Shown here: positions 1 to 6,749 of the stretch, piece by piece
Layout of the letters: every line of letters begins with the position of its first letter
Position numbering within the stretch: the stretch's first letter is position 1
Assembly: GCA_028710525.1 (NCBI GenBank)
Contig: JAQTTY010000002.1
Location: 1 to 64,000, forward strand
DNA from: Gallionella sp.
GTDB lineage: Bacteria; Pseudomonadota; Gammaproteobacteria; Burkholderiales; Gallionellaceae
Direction: 5' to 3'
Length of the DNA stretch: 64,000 bases
Made by a program: the position numbers and the translations under genes
Notes under the pieces: generated by a model
Told to the model about the DNA's origin: nothing
The model's input: the letters and a program-made list of their open reading frames with translations, nothing else
Databases searched by the model: none

Positions 1-99
1 AGCAAAGCTGCCAGACTGCACCAAGGCTTGTTCGCCGTTCAAGTCGGAGACACTATAAAAATCTCCGAATGCGGCATCAGATAAGGATTCCAGAGTCAT
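1..99 (-). CDS. Partial CDS, N-terminal 33 codons, clipped by window edge
   Basis: An ATG on the minus strand opens a frame that stays open for 33 codons to the window edge; the peptide begins MTLESLSDAAFGDFYS. There is no strong Shine-Dalgarno sequence in front of it. I do not recognise the family. The short acidic start would fit a phage structural or head-tail joining protein, but this is a guess. It lies upstream of, and may be read away from, the two lipoprotein genes that follow. Confidence 0.3.
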   Translation of the reverse strand, partial: MTLESLSDAAFGDFYSVSDLNGEQALVQSGSFA

Positions 100-238
100 A
101 GAATCGTTTTTAACCGGACACTAGTGAACCAAAGTTTAGAGATGAAAATTCGAGTTTGTAACTGCAATGATTGAGTTGGCTGGAACTCAATCACTGCAGG
201 CTCGCGACGTCAATTTCTCGGATAGCAATTTAGAATGA

Positions 239-928
239 TTATTCGACTATCGCGTTCAACGCAGCCTTGCAGCTGCTGTGCGTAAATTCGCTTTGATCAG
301 TCCGCCAAGCTTTATCGAATGCGCGAATGAGTAACTGATCCGTCAATTTCATTTTACGAACATGACCTCTTACTGCTGCATAGGAGGAGGTTCCGTTTTT
401 CATGTCCTGTCCTAATCCATATAAATTCTCTATGATTACAACATCGCCTTGCGTCAGACCATAGCGGTGCTCACCATTCTGGAGCTTCATGTCCAAGCAT
501 AGGTAAACGTAATCTTTGTCATAAACTGGCAAAATAAAAAGAGTCGCAATGCTCGCGAAGAACATGGGCAGAGTTACACCGCCTCTTACGGCCCGATTGA
601 TATCGGTAAGATAGTAAACAGAGACATCTAGTTTACTTTCCTGGGTTTTGTGCACACCAGTACATTGCTGCTGTATGTTGATATTGAGATTATGGTCGTT
701 CACTCGGAAGAGATCATCCCAGCTCGATATATCCCGCCAATCAGAGGTGTCAAACAATCTTCTTTCTCGCTCAAAGACTTTTATATTTTCAGGCCACTGA
801 TAGTTACAAAACTGCTTTGAGTTTGGGAGTGGGGAGACTTCATCTTTGTAGTGATAGTAGTTAGCAGAAACGCAACCACTCAATAGAAAGGTACCGGAAA
901 GTAACACTGCTAGCGTGGCTCGTTTCAT
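239..928 (-). CDS. Outer-membrane-type lipoprotein, paralogue 2 of a tandem pair
   Basis: A 229-residue protein with a lipoprotein signal peptide: basic MKR start, hydrophobic stretch, lipobox LSGC at about residue 19. The mature part has a hydrophobic segment around residues 119-137 (VTLPMFFASIATLFILPVY), which could be a membrane helix or buried core. A strong AAGGAG precedes the ATG. It is closely related along its whole length to the gene just upstream (960-1652); the signal peptides are almost identical. Shared conserved pieces include KQFCNYQWPE, LDVSV.YL and DQLLIRAFDKAW. Function and family are unknown to me. Confidence 0.8.
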   Translation of the reverse strand: MKRATLAVLLSGTFLLSGCVSANYYHYKDEVSPLPNSKQFCNYQWPENIKVFERERRLFDTSDWRDISSWDDLFRVNDHNLNINIQQQCTGVHKTQESKLDVSVYYLTDINRAVRGGVTLPMFFASIATLFILPVYDKDYVYLCLDMKLQNGEHRYGLTQGDVVIIENLYGLGQDMKNGTSSYAAVRGHVRKMKLTDQLLIRAFDKAWRTDQSEFTHSSCKAALNAIVE

Positions 929-959
929 AGTGACATCTCCTTACATATTTTCGTTTGAA

Positions 960-1652
960 TCAATCAATGTTCGCATTTAAAGCAGCCTCGCAGCTGCTGT
1001 GCTTAAAGCCACTTTTATCTGCGCTCCATGCTTTATCGAAGGCACGTATGAGTAACTGATCCAAAATATTCCTTTCTCGAGCTCCCCATCTTAATTGTGC
1101 GGATACAGAAGCCCCGTTTGCCGTGTCTTGTAATTCACCGTATACATTATTTAAAACGACGAGATCGCCTTGGGCCAGACCGTAGCGATGACTACCATTT
1201 GAGATTGTCATGTCTAAGCAAAGGTAAAAATAATCCCTGTCATAAACGGGCATCACAAAAAGGGTTGCAATATTCGCGATGAACATTGGTATTGTCACCA
1301 ACGCTTTTACTGCCCGATTGACGTTGTGAAGATAGTGAACGGAAACGTCCAACTCACTTTCTTTTGCGGGGCTCGCACCAGTACACTTTTGCTGCATGTT
1401 AGTTTTGAAATCGCCGTTGTTCTTTCGGAAGAGATCATGGTCACTGCTTGTTATCTCTTGCCAATCGCTTGTAAAAAACAAGTCACGAGATCGTGTAAAG
1501 ACCTTTATCGTTTCAGGCCACTGATAGTTACAAAATTGCTTTGAATTTTCGAGAGGTGTAGCGGCTTCTTCGAAGTTGTAGCGGGTGACAGACACGCAAC
1601 CACTCAATAGAAAAGTACCGGAAAGTAACGCTGCTAGCGTGGCTCGTTTCAT
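960..1652 (-). CDS. Outer-membrane-type lipoprotein, paralogue 1 of a tandem pair
   Basis: A 230-residue lipoprotein, first gene of a tandem duplicate pair separated by 31 bp from its paralogue, so the two are probably co-transcribed. Signal peptide MKRATLAALLSGTFLLSGC with lipobox LSGC. It keeps the same cysteines (KQFCNYQW, QQKCTG, FYLCLDM, HSSCEAALNA) and the same internal hydrophobic segment as its partner. The cysteines suggest disulfides after export. The ribosome binding site AAGGAGATATCACT differs by one base from that of the partner, so the duplication included the leader. No function assigned. Confidence 0.8.
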   Translation of the reverse strand: MKRATLAALLSGTFLLSGCVSVTRYNFEEAATPLENSKQFCNYQWPETIKVFTRSRDLFFTSDWQEITSSDHDLFRKNNGDFKTNMQQKCTGASPAKESELDVSVHYLHNVNRAVKALVTIPMFIANIATLFVMPVYDRDYFYLCLDMTISNGSHRYGLAQGDLVVLNNVYGELQDTANGASVSAQLRWGARERNILDQLLIRAFDKAWSADKSGFKHSSCEAALNANID

Positions 1653-1702
1653 AGTGATATCTCCTTGTAGAGATTGCTTATGACGATTTCCTGCTCGAAA
1701 AT

Positions 1703-1870
1703 TTGTGTCTATCGAGGAGTATAGGCCTGAAGAATACCTATTTCTATGCTGTGGCTAAAAGGCTGGTTGCGGATAGAGAGATTCCGTGTGCCGATATTGC
1801 AGAGGAATGGAATGTCTTAGACTGGTTTGATGTCCATAGTGAAGTTAGGTGTGCGGTGATTTTGTGTTGA
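1703..1870 (+). pseudogene. Probable 3' remnant of a plus-strand gene
   Basis: An open plus-strand frame with protein-like composition (pieces such as TYFYAVAKRLVADR and ADIAEEWNVLDWFDV) runs to a TGA at 1868-1870 and is followed 3 nt later by a stem-loop with a T-rich tail. The frame is open back to about 1662 but has no good ATG or ribosome binding site; 1703 is a TTG. The terminator directly after the stop suggests the tail of a once longer gene, cut off when the lipoprotein pair arrived. Not recognised. Confidence 0.35.
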
Positions 1871-1873
1871 AAT

Positions 1874-1900
1874 AGCCCGGCATGCCGGGCTTCTTCTTTT
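1874..1900 (+). terminator. Rho-independent terminator, AGCCCGGC stem
   Basis: An 18-nt perfect palindrome (AGCCCGGCATGCCGGGCT) is followed by TCTTCTTTT on the plus strand. It ends the plus-strand ORF remnant at 1870 and may also serve the minus-strand hydrolase ending at 1899, where the tail is weaker. The same GCCCGGC stem recurs at 3449 and 4441, so this strain reuses this terminator hairpin. Confidence 0.65.
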
Positions 1901-2792
1901 ATTGCATAGTGTGCTGAGGTGGCTCACTGGTGATGTGGGTGACCACTCTGTCTATTACTGCCTGATCTTTGAGGATGCGCGAGTGACCCAGCATCTCGGT
2001 CGGCATCAGGATGGATCCCTGCAGGTTCTTGTGTATTTCCACGCTCGCGTCGAACTCGTTGATCTTGTCGTAGCGGTCATGCACCAGCAGCACATCGTGA
2101 TGCGCGATCTTGCTGTAGTCCAGCTGGTTAAGCTCGGCCAGTTGTAAGCCGCTATCAGTTTCTATCTTGCGTATCACTTGTGTGAACAAGCCCTCATAGA
2201 TACCCACGCGTCTGCGCACTGTCTCTAGCATCTGCAGGAAATCTCCTACTGGTGCGATGGCGGCGACCTTCAAGCTTGGGGTCAGGCATTCACAGACTTT
2301 CAATATCGAGTTCGAACCTATGGAGTGTGCGACCACGCCGTGCAAGCCTGTACGGTAATGCGCTGCGACCAGCTCGGTGCTGCGTACGAACTCGGGGAAG
2401 CTGCTGTAGTGGCCGGAGCTTGCACCGTGTCCCTTTTGATCGAAGGCCACCACTTTGTAATTTTGCGCCAGCAGAGCGCGTATCAGCGTGTCGAACTGTA
2501 GCGGGCTGCCCGACCAGCCATGCGCCAGCAGTACCACTGGGCCGCTACCCCACTCGAATACTTGGATGCTGTTGTCGTCGAAGCGCAGGGCGTAACTGCG
2601 CGCTTGCTCCTTCAAGGCGAGCTGTTCTGCGGACAATTTATAGGGTCGAACTCTGAAGCCTTGTTCGCGCATCAGCTTAGTCATCAGTGCGGGCGCGAGC
2701 TGGAAGGCATGCTTGCTCAGCCAGTAAGTGGCGTTAGATTTTAAAGTACGGTCGTGCTTATTTATGCTGCTATCAAGTATCTGAGTGTTCAT
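1899..2792 (-). CDS. Alpha/beta hydrolase
   Basis: A 297-residue serine hydrolase. HGW (about 91-93) forms the oxyanion-hole region, the nucleophile elbow is A-H-S157-I-G (a variant of GxSxG), and later LVHDRYDKIN and LGHSRI supply the likely acid and catalytic His. I place the start at the ATG behind GGGGG rather than at the in-frame TTG 12 nt upstream. It directly follows the TetR-family gene, whose stop lies 12 nt upstream, so the pair is an operon and the hydrolase is probably under that repressor. Substrate unknown. Codons 13-17 contain a second copy of the regulator's palindrome. Confidence 0.85.
   Translation of the reverse strand: MNTQILDSSINKHDRTLKSNATYWLSKHAFQLAPALMTKLMREQGFRVRPYKLSAEQLALKEQARSYALRFDDNSIQVFEWGSGPVVLLAHGWSGSPLQFDTLIRALLAQNYKVVAFDQKGHGASSGHYSSFPEFVRSTELVAAHYRTGLHGVVAHSIGSNSILKVCECLTPSLKVAAIAPVGDFLQMLETVRRRVGIYEGLFTQVIRKIETDSGLQLAELNQLDYSKIAHHDVLLVHDRYDKINEFDASVEIHKNLQGSILMPTEMLGHSRILKDQAVIDRVVTHITSEPPQHTMQ
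2745..2758. promoter_or_regulatory. Second operator-like palindrome, inside the hydrolase 5' coding region
   Basis: AGTACGGTCGTGCT matches 13 of 14 bases of the perfect palindrome in front of the TetR-family gene (3402-3415). It lies about 35-48 bp into the hydrolase coding sequence. TetR proteins bind palindromes of this size as dimers. An intragenic second site could act as a roadblock or allow looping. Coding constraint alone could also explain it. Confidence 0.4.
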
Positions 2793-2804
2793 GGTGACCC
2801 CCAA

Positions 2805-3389
2805 CTATTTCACGTAACGGGTAAGGATATTCTGGAAGGCGGCGCTGTACATGTCTGCCGCGTCAGTGTCATTGAGCAAGCGCTTGTAGATCTGGAAAGC
2901 GAGCAGGTTGCCAAACACCTCATAGGCGAACTGTTTGCAGTCTGCATCGGCACGGAACTCGCCCACTTCGACCGCGATGCTGGCCGCGCGTACCCAGATG
3001 TCGTGCACCGCCTGTTCCTGTTTTGCGAGTGCGTCGCGTATCTCACCTGGCCGGTCGTCAAACTCGAAAGCCCCTGATGTAAAAGGGCATCCACCGGTGG
3101 GCTGGTTGCTCCACTTGATCCAGTAACGGGACAGGGCGTTGATACGATCCAGTCCTTTACTGGCCAACATGGCGCGGTCGAATACGCGTGCTTTGAAGTC
3201 CATCGCGGTATATTCGATTACGCTCAGCAGTAGCGCGTCACGCGAGACGAAATGGGCGAACAGCCCCGACTTGCTCATGCCCACACGCTTGGCGGTCTCG
3301 CCTATGGTCAAAGAGTCGAGCCCATTCTCGCGTGCCATATCCATGGCCGCGTTCAGTATTCTGTTTCTAGTTTCGACACCTTTTTCCAT
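2805..3389 (-). CDS. TetR/AcrR family transcriptional regulator
   Basis: A 194-residue regulator starting MEKGVETRNRILNAA. The N-terminal HTH covers about residues 8-55 (LTIGETAKRVGMSKSGLFAHF), typical of TetR/AcrR, with a C-terminal ligand domain (pieces such as GGCPFTSGAFEFDDRPG) like the TetR_C group found next to hydrolases. The open frame extends far upstream, but the peptide there is low-complexity and the conserved start is the ATG at 3389. A perfect palindrome 13 bp before the start suggests autoregulation. It is followed by the alpha/beta hydrolase. Confidence 0.88.
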   Translation of the reverse strand: MEKGVETRNRILNAAMDMARENGLDSLTIGETAKRVGMSKSGLFAHFVSRDALLLSVIEYTAMDFKARVFDRAMLASKGLDRINALSRYWIKWSNQPTGGCPFTSGAFEFDDRPGEIRDALAKQEQAVHDIWVRAASIAVEVGEFRADADCKQFAYEVFGNLLAFQIYKRLLNDTDAADMYSAAFQNILTRYVK

Positions 3390-3401
3390 ACGCCCAATAT
3401 A

Positions 3402-3415
3402 AGCACGGTCGTGCT
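3402..3415. promoter_or_regulatory. Candidate TetR-family operator
   Basis: AGCACGGTCGTGCT has perfect 6-bp arms with a 2-bp spacer. It lies 13-26 bp upstream of the TetR-family start codon, where an autoregulatory operator would be expected. A near-identical copy lies at 2745-2758. Confidence 0.55.
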
Positions 3416-3448
3416 GAAAGTAAAGCGAATATTTTGGGACGTAAAAAA

Positions 3449-3466
3449 GCCCGGCAAGCCGGGCTG
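3449..3466 (-). terminator. Rho-independent terminator of psd
   Basis: AGCCCGGCTTGCCGGGCT followed by TTTTTT on the minus strand, 22 bp after the psd stop codon. A strong intrinsic terminator separating psd from the TetR/hydrolase operon. Confidence 0.85.
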
Positions 3467-3487
3467 ATGGTGTGCGAGTGCGGATGC

Positions 3488-4336
3488 TTAGGTGGGCTTG
3501 TTGCCCATCGCTTCGCCTAGACGGATCGCCTTGGTGGCTTGCCATTCCGCATTGAAGGTGATGCTGTCTTTGGGGAACAACATCACTACGGTAGAGCCGA
3601 GCAGGAAGCGGCCCATCTCTTGGCCTTTTTGTAGCGAGATCTCGCTGCCGTCGTAGTGCCACTCGCGTATCTTGCCGGGGCGCGGTGGGTTGACCATGCC
3701 GTGCCACACCGTGGCCATGCTGCCTACGATGGTAGCGCCAACCAGTGTCAACACGAAGGGGCCAGTCTCGCCATCGAATACACACACCACACGCTCGTTG
3801 CGCGCGAACAAGCCGGGCACGCCGCGTGCGGTAGTAGGGTTCACCGAGAACAACTCGCCCGGCACATGGATCATGCGGCGCAAGCGTCCCGCGCAGGGCA
3901 TATGGATGCGGTGATAGTCCTTGGGGCTGAGATACAGCGTGGCGAAACTGCCGTTATCGAACTTCGCCGCCAATTCGGCATCCCCGCCCACCAGTGCGGT
4001 AGTGGTGTAGCTATGGCCCTTGGCTTGGAAAATGTTGTCGCGCTCGATAGGGCCGAACTGGCTGATCGCGCCGTCCACTGGGCATATCAATTCGGCTTCG
4101 GCCAAGGGACGTGCACCTTCGCGCAGGGGGCGGGTGAAGAAATCATTGAAACTTGCGTAGCTAGCGATGTCAGGATTCGCTGCTTCAGCCATGTTCACTT
4201 TGTAGCGTGCCACGAAGCGGCGTATCACCGCTGTGGTCAATCCGCCCAAGCGCGCGCTGGCAAATTTGCCGGCCAGTTGGGTCAGCAGTTGTTTGGGCAT
4301 CAGGTATTGCGGGAGTACGGCTAAGCGATCAGACAC
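3488..4336 (-). CDS. psd: Phosphatidylserine decarboxylase proenzyme
   Basis: Converts phosphatidylserine to phosphatidylethanolamine at the inner membrane. The 282-residue protein has the family's self-cleavage site LGST near the C-terminus (FLLGSTVVMLF), where the serine becomes the pyruvoyl prosthetic group, and the catalytic region YLSPKDYHRIHMP with its histidines. I choose the GTG at 4336 (MSDRLAVLPQYLMP), with AGGA 7 nt upstream, because it gives the usual Psd N-terminus; the TTG 18 nt further up is less likely. Single gene with its own terminator. Confidence 0.95.
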   Translation of the reverse strand: MSDRLAVLPQYLMPKQLLTQLAGKFASARLGGLTTAVIRRFVARYKVNMAEAANPDIASYASFNDFFTRPLREGARPLAEAELICPVDGAISQFGPIERDNIFQAKGHSYTTTALVGGDAELAAKFDNGSFATLYLSPKDYHRIHMPCAGRLRRMIHVPGELFSVNPTTARGVPGLFARNERVVCVFDGETGPFVLTLVGATIVGSMATVWHGMVNPPRPGKIREWHYDGSEISLQKGQEMGRFLLGSTVVMLFPKDSITFNAEWQATKAIRLGEAMGNKPT

Positions 4337-4440
4337 AATGTCATCCTGTAACAATAGGGAAGCCGATTATAACGGTGTGCGCTCGCATCCTGCCCATGAA
4401 ACGCTAACGGACTGAACAGGCGCGGAATAGTGGACATAAA

Positions 4441-4462
4441 GAAGCCCGGTGTACCGGGCTTC
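4441..4462 (-). terminator. Terminator hairpin after the 48-residue protein gene
   Basis: A 9-bp stem (GAAGCCCGG/CCGGGCTTC) with a 4-nt loop lies 20 bp beyond the stop of the small gene at 4482. On the minus strand it is followed by TTTATG. Moderate T-tail, so a plausible terminator. Confidence 0.55.
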
Positions 4463-4481
4463 TAAGTTGGACAGATAATCA

Positions 4482-4628
4482 TCAGTGCTGGGTGGGTTCT
4501 GGTGTAAGCAGCGGATGGACATCGTGTTCATGTTTCTTCGCATGTTTCGCCATCTTCTTTTCCTTCGGCGTCATCAGCGGTTTTTTCTTCATGTCTTTGT
4601 CGCGACTAGTGTGATGTGACTTGGGCAT
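4482..4628 (-). CDS. Small lysine/histidine-rich basic protein, 48 aa
   Basis: A 48-codon gene with an excellent AAGGAGTTAAAA leader right before its ATG and a terminator hairpin after it. The peptide starts MPKSHHTSRDKDMKKKP, contains MTPKEKKMAKHAKKHEHD and ends PEPTQH. About a third of the residues are Lys, Arg or His, so it probably binds nucleic acid, acidic lipids or metal, but no family is recognised. The ribosome binding site, clean stop and terminator are the case for it being real. Confidence 0.65.
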   Translation of the reverse strand: MPKSHHTSRDKDMKKKPLMTPKEKKMAKHAKKHEHDVHPLLTPEPTQH

Positions 4629-4725
4629 TTTTAACTCCTTATACTGTTTAAGGAAAATCCATGCTACTCCAATAACTTGGGTTTGTCTGTGCGCGCAGCC
4701 CGTGGCTAAATGTGGTTGATGGTTT

Positions 4726-4768
4726 TCTCCCCTCCCCCTTTAAGGGGGAGGGCTAGGGAGGGGGTAAA
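4726..4768. repeat. Palindromic C/G-run repeat, family A
   Basis: A CCCTCCCCCTT/AAGGGGGAGGG palindrome followed by the motif CTAGGGAGGGGGTA. The family recurs at 5180, 5241, 5816, 6392, 14334 and 14398, often as inverted pairs. Here it overlaps the last codons of the DUF559 gene. It resembles REP/BIME-type elements. Confidence 0.8.
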
Positions 4769-5120
4769 TCTCTAAATTTTCAGCAATGACAAACAACACA
4801 CCATCAAGATTTTCTAGCACGTCGTTATTCCAAAATCGCAACATACGCCAACCTTGCTTACGTAAAAACTCACTGCGTTGCTCGTCATAAGTTGCCTGTG
4901 TTTGATGTTGCCCGCCATCCAGCTCGATGGCGAGCTTAGCTTCGATACAGGCGAAATCGGTAATGTATTGACCGATGGGGTGTTGACGACGAAAGCGATG
5001 GGAGTTGATCTGTTTGCTGCGTAATGCATGCCAGAGAGTACGCTCAGCATCCGTCATATTGCTGCGTAACGCCCTAGCGCGTTCAGTGGTTAGCTCATCG
5101 ATTCGTTTGCTAGGCATCAT
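4740..5120 (-). CDS. DUF559 (PD-(D/E)XK-like) endonuclease-domain protein
   Basis: A 126-residue DUF559 protein. Recognisable parts: MTDAERTLWHALR near residue 21, FRRQHPIGQYITDFAC around 43, the ELDGGQH core around 67, then R..FL...GWRMLRFWNNDVL. DUF559 is related to Vsr-like and restriction-type nucleases of the PD-(D/E)XK fold; the D and E of the core are present. The function in the cell is unknown. The last seven residues (PLPSPPP) are encoded by a palindromic repeat, so the native C-terminus has probably been replaced or extended by it. Confidence 0.85.
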   Translation of the reverse strand: MMPSKRIDELTTERARALRSNMTDAERTLWHALRSKQINSHRFRRQHPIGQYITDFACIEAKLAIELDGGQHQTQATYDEQRSEFLRKQGWRMLRFWNNDVLENLDGVLFVIAENLEIYPLPSPPP

Positions 5121-5179
5121 CGAGTCTCGATTTTGATAACGTGCGTAAGTCGATATTAAACCCGCAAGTTGGCCTTGTC

Positions 5180-5262
5180 CCTTCCCCCTCTCAGGGGGAA
5201 GGTTAGGATGGGGGTAGAACTTGTAGCTGTAACGTTACCACCCTTACCCCCACCCTAGCCCT
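5180..5262. repeat. Inverted pair of family A palindromic repeats
   Basis: One copy (CCTTCCCCCT..AGGGGGAAGG then TTAGGATGGGGGTAG) at 5180-5217 faces a second, inverted copy that begins at 5241 (TTACCCCCACCCTAGCC) and resumes at 5317-5334 after an interruption by the 54-bp element. The two copies are separated by about 23 bp. A head-to-head pair like this can form a long cruciform and looks like a BIME. Confidence 0.75.
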
Positions 5263-5316
5263 GATGAAACAACTAGCCATTCGACTAAGCCCGCAAGCTG
5301 GCAAGTCGCTGGTTAT
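5263..5316. repeat. 54-bp stem-loop element, copy 1
   Basis: Starts GATGAAACAACTAGCCA and ends GCTGGTTAT. It interrupts a family A repeat exactly after AGCCCT. Folded: CCA/TGG outer pairs, CGACT/AGTCG stem, then GCCCG/CTGGC stem (one mismatch) closed by the loop CAAG. The other two copies (14715, 14803) keep the ends and loop but change both sides of the stems together, which points to selection on structure. It lies just beyond the 3' end of the RlmN-like gene. Confidence 0.7.
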
Positions 5317-5323
5317 CCCCCTA

Positions 5324-6670
5324 TCAGGGGGAAGGAACTTTATTAGAAGTATCGAACGATATCTTCTTCGGGCGCTTTTCTTTCACCGCCCTCGCTCGCA
5401 GCTGCCCGCAAGCGCCTTCGATCTCTTGGCCCGCAGAGTCGCGCACCTTGGCGAGGATGCCATGCCCGCGCAGTATCTCCACCATTGCAGCGATGCGCTC
5501 AGGTGTAGGGCGGCGATAGTCGAGACCATCCACCTCGTTGAAGGGGATGAAGTTCATCACCGCATACTTGCCCTTGAGCAGACGCGCGATGCCTTCCAGC
5601 TCCGCGTCGCTATCGTTGATGCCCTCAAGCAACGTCCATTGGTATTGCACCGGATAAGACGTAGCACGCGCATACACTTCGGCACGTTCGACTAAGTCTT
5701 CGATGCTCATCTCGGGCGCACGTGGCAACAGCTGGGCGCGCAATTCGGCATTGGTGCTGTGCAGCGAAAGGGCGAGGGCAGGTTTTACAAACGCAAACTT
5801 TTGAGCGAAGACATTCCCTCCCCTTTTTAGGGGGAGGGTTAGGGTGGGGGTAGAGCGTGAGGAAGAAGCATCATGACTGAGTGACTCCACCCCCACCTGA
5901 GCGTGTGTTGTTGGCGCATCCGCGCCGTACAACCGCGGCCTGCCCCTTGCGGGTGCAGTCCTCCCCCTTGCAGGAGGAGGAAGAGCATCCAGCCCCTCCA
6001 TCAGTCTCTCAAACACGCGCACATCACCCACCGTAGAAAACACCAGACTCTTGTGGCCGATATTGCCTTGCGTGCCCAGCAGCTGTATCGCTTCCAGCAC
6101 GTTGTCCAGATTGTGTGCAGGCTCGCCCATGCCCATGAACACCACCTTGCTCACCGCGCGTCGTTTACGTGCCAGCACCACTTGCGCGACGATCTCCGCG
6201 CTGCCGAGTTGGCGTATCAGACCCGCGCGACCGCTCATGCAGAACACACATCCCACCGCGCAACCCACCTGCGTCGAGACGCACAGCCCGCCACGCGGCA
6301 ACAACACGCTCTCTACCATCTGCCCGTCATTTAGCGTTACGAGCAGACGCGCCACGTCGTCTTTGTTCTTAGCTGCGCTAGGCGCGACGTTTGTCCCCTC
6401 CCCCGCAGAACGGGGGAGGGTTAGGGTGGGAGAAAGGTCAGAGCTTGTCTGACCTTCGGCCGGATACTCGCCATGCAGTTTTGCCAGCCCACGCAACTCC
6501 GCCTCGATGGCAGGTAGCTCATTGCGCAACGCCAGCGGAAAGAATGATTCCGCTGGGCTGCCCTTGCGGTCATACGAGCTCAACTGCGCCCAGCCGCGCA
6601 GCAGCCGATCTTCGTGGCAAGGCTTACAGCCTAGGTCTTGCAGGCGTTGTTGGAGTTGGGAGATGCGCAT
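5324..6670 (-). CDS. RlmN/Cfr-like radical SAM RNA methyltransferase with in-frame repeat insertions
   Basis: A radical SAM enzyme of the RlmN/Cfr group, which methylates adenine C2 or C8 in rRNA or tRNA. Seen: CAVGCVFC (the 4Fe-4S CxxxCxxC, Cys137/141/144), FMGMGEPAHN, LALSLHST, and EIEGACGQLRA near the end with the second catalytic Cys. It is 448 residues, about 90 more than expected. The excess is in two low-complexity inserts (about residues 74-102 and 228-293) encoded by palindromic repeats and reading as SPTLTLPRSAGEG and STPTLTLPLKRGG. The tail (KVPSP) also comes from a repeat. The canonical rlmN normally sits beside ispG/hisS, so this is probably a second, divergent paralogue. Confidence 0.82.
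   Translation of the reverse strand: MRISQLQQRLQDLGCKPCHEDRLLRGWAQLSSYDRKGSPAESFFPLALRNELPAIEAELRGLAKLHGEYPAEGQTSSDLSPTLTLPRSAGEGTNVAPSAAKNKDDVARLLVTLNDGQMVESVLLPRGGLCVSTQVGCAVGCVFCMSGRAGLIRQLGSAEIVAQVVLARKRRAVSKVVFMGMGEPAHNLDNVLEAIQLLGTQGNIGHKSLVFSTVGDVRVFERLMEGLDALPPPARGRTAPARGRPRLYGADAPTTHAQVGVESLSHDASSSRSTPTLTLPLKRGGNVFAQKFAFVKPALALSLHSTNAELRAQLLPRAPEMSIEDLVERAEVYARATSYPVQYQWTLLEGINDSDAELEGIARLLKGKYAVMNFIPFNEVDGLDYRRPTPERIAAMVEILRGHGILAKVRDSAGQEIEGACGQLRARAVKEKRPKKISFDTSNKVPSP
5816..5853. repeat. Family A palindromic repeat inside the RlmN-like gene
   Basis: CCCTCCCCTTTTTAGGGGGAGGG followed by TTAGGGTGGGGGTAG; it encodes TPTLTLPLKRGG in frame on the minus strand. An inverted CCACCCCCACCT half follows at about 5886. 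Confidence 0.8.
5936..5989. repeat. GC-rich palindromic repeat inside the RlmN-like gene
   Basis: CCTCCCCCTTGCAGGAGGAGG plus an adjacent CCTGCCCCTTGCGGGTGCAG encode the proline/arginine-rich stretch LPPPARGRTAPARGRP. Together with 5816-5853 it makes up the second in-frame insert of the radical SAM protein. Confidence 0.65.
6392..6436. repeat. Family A palindromic repeat inside the RlmN-like gene (first insert)
   Basis: CCCTCCCCCGCAGAACGGGGGAGGG then TTAGGGTGGGAG; it encodes LSPTLTLPRSAGEG in frame between the N-terminal domain and the radical SAM core. Confidence 0.8.
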
Positions 6671-6749
6671 GTGGGGATGGCTGGGCTACAGGTACAGGTG
6701 GAAAAGGGGTGCGGATTTTAACTCAAGCGTCGATTTGCTACGTGGCCGC

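Noticed and set aside
2810-3785. 326-residue version of the TetR-family protein
   Set aside because: The extra N-terminal 132 residues are Arg-rich and antisense to the psd end and its terminator; the HTH protein starts at 3389.
5264-5695. Plus-strand frame through the 54-bp element and the antisense of the RlmN-like gene
   Set aside because: Antisense shadow of a conserved protein; only its first 18 codons are the repeat element.
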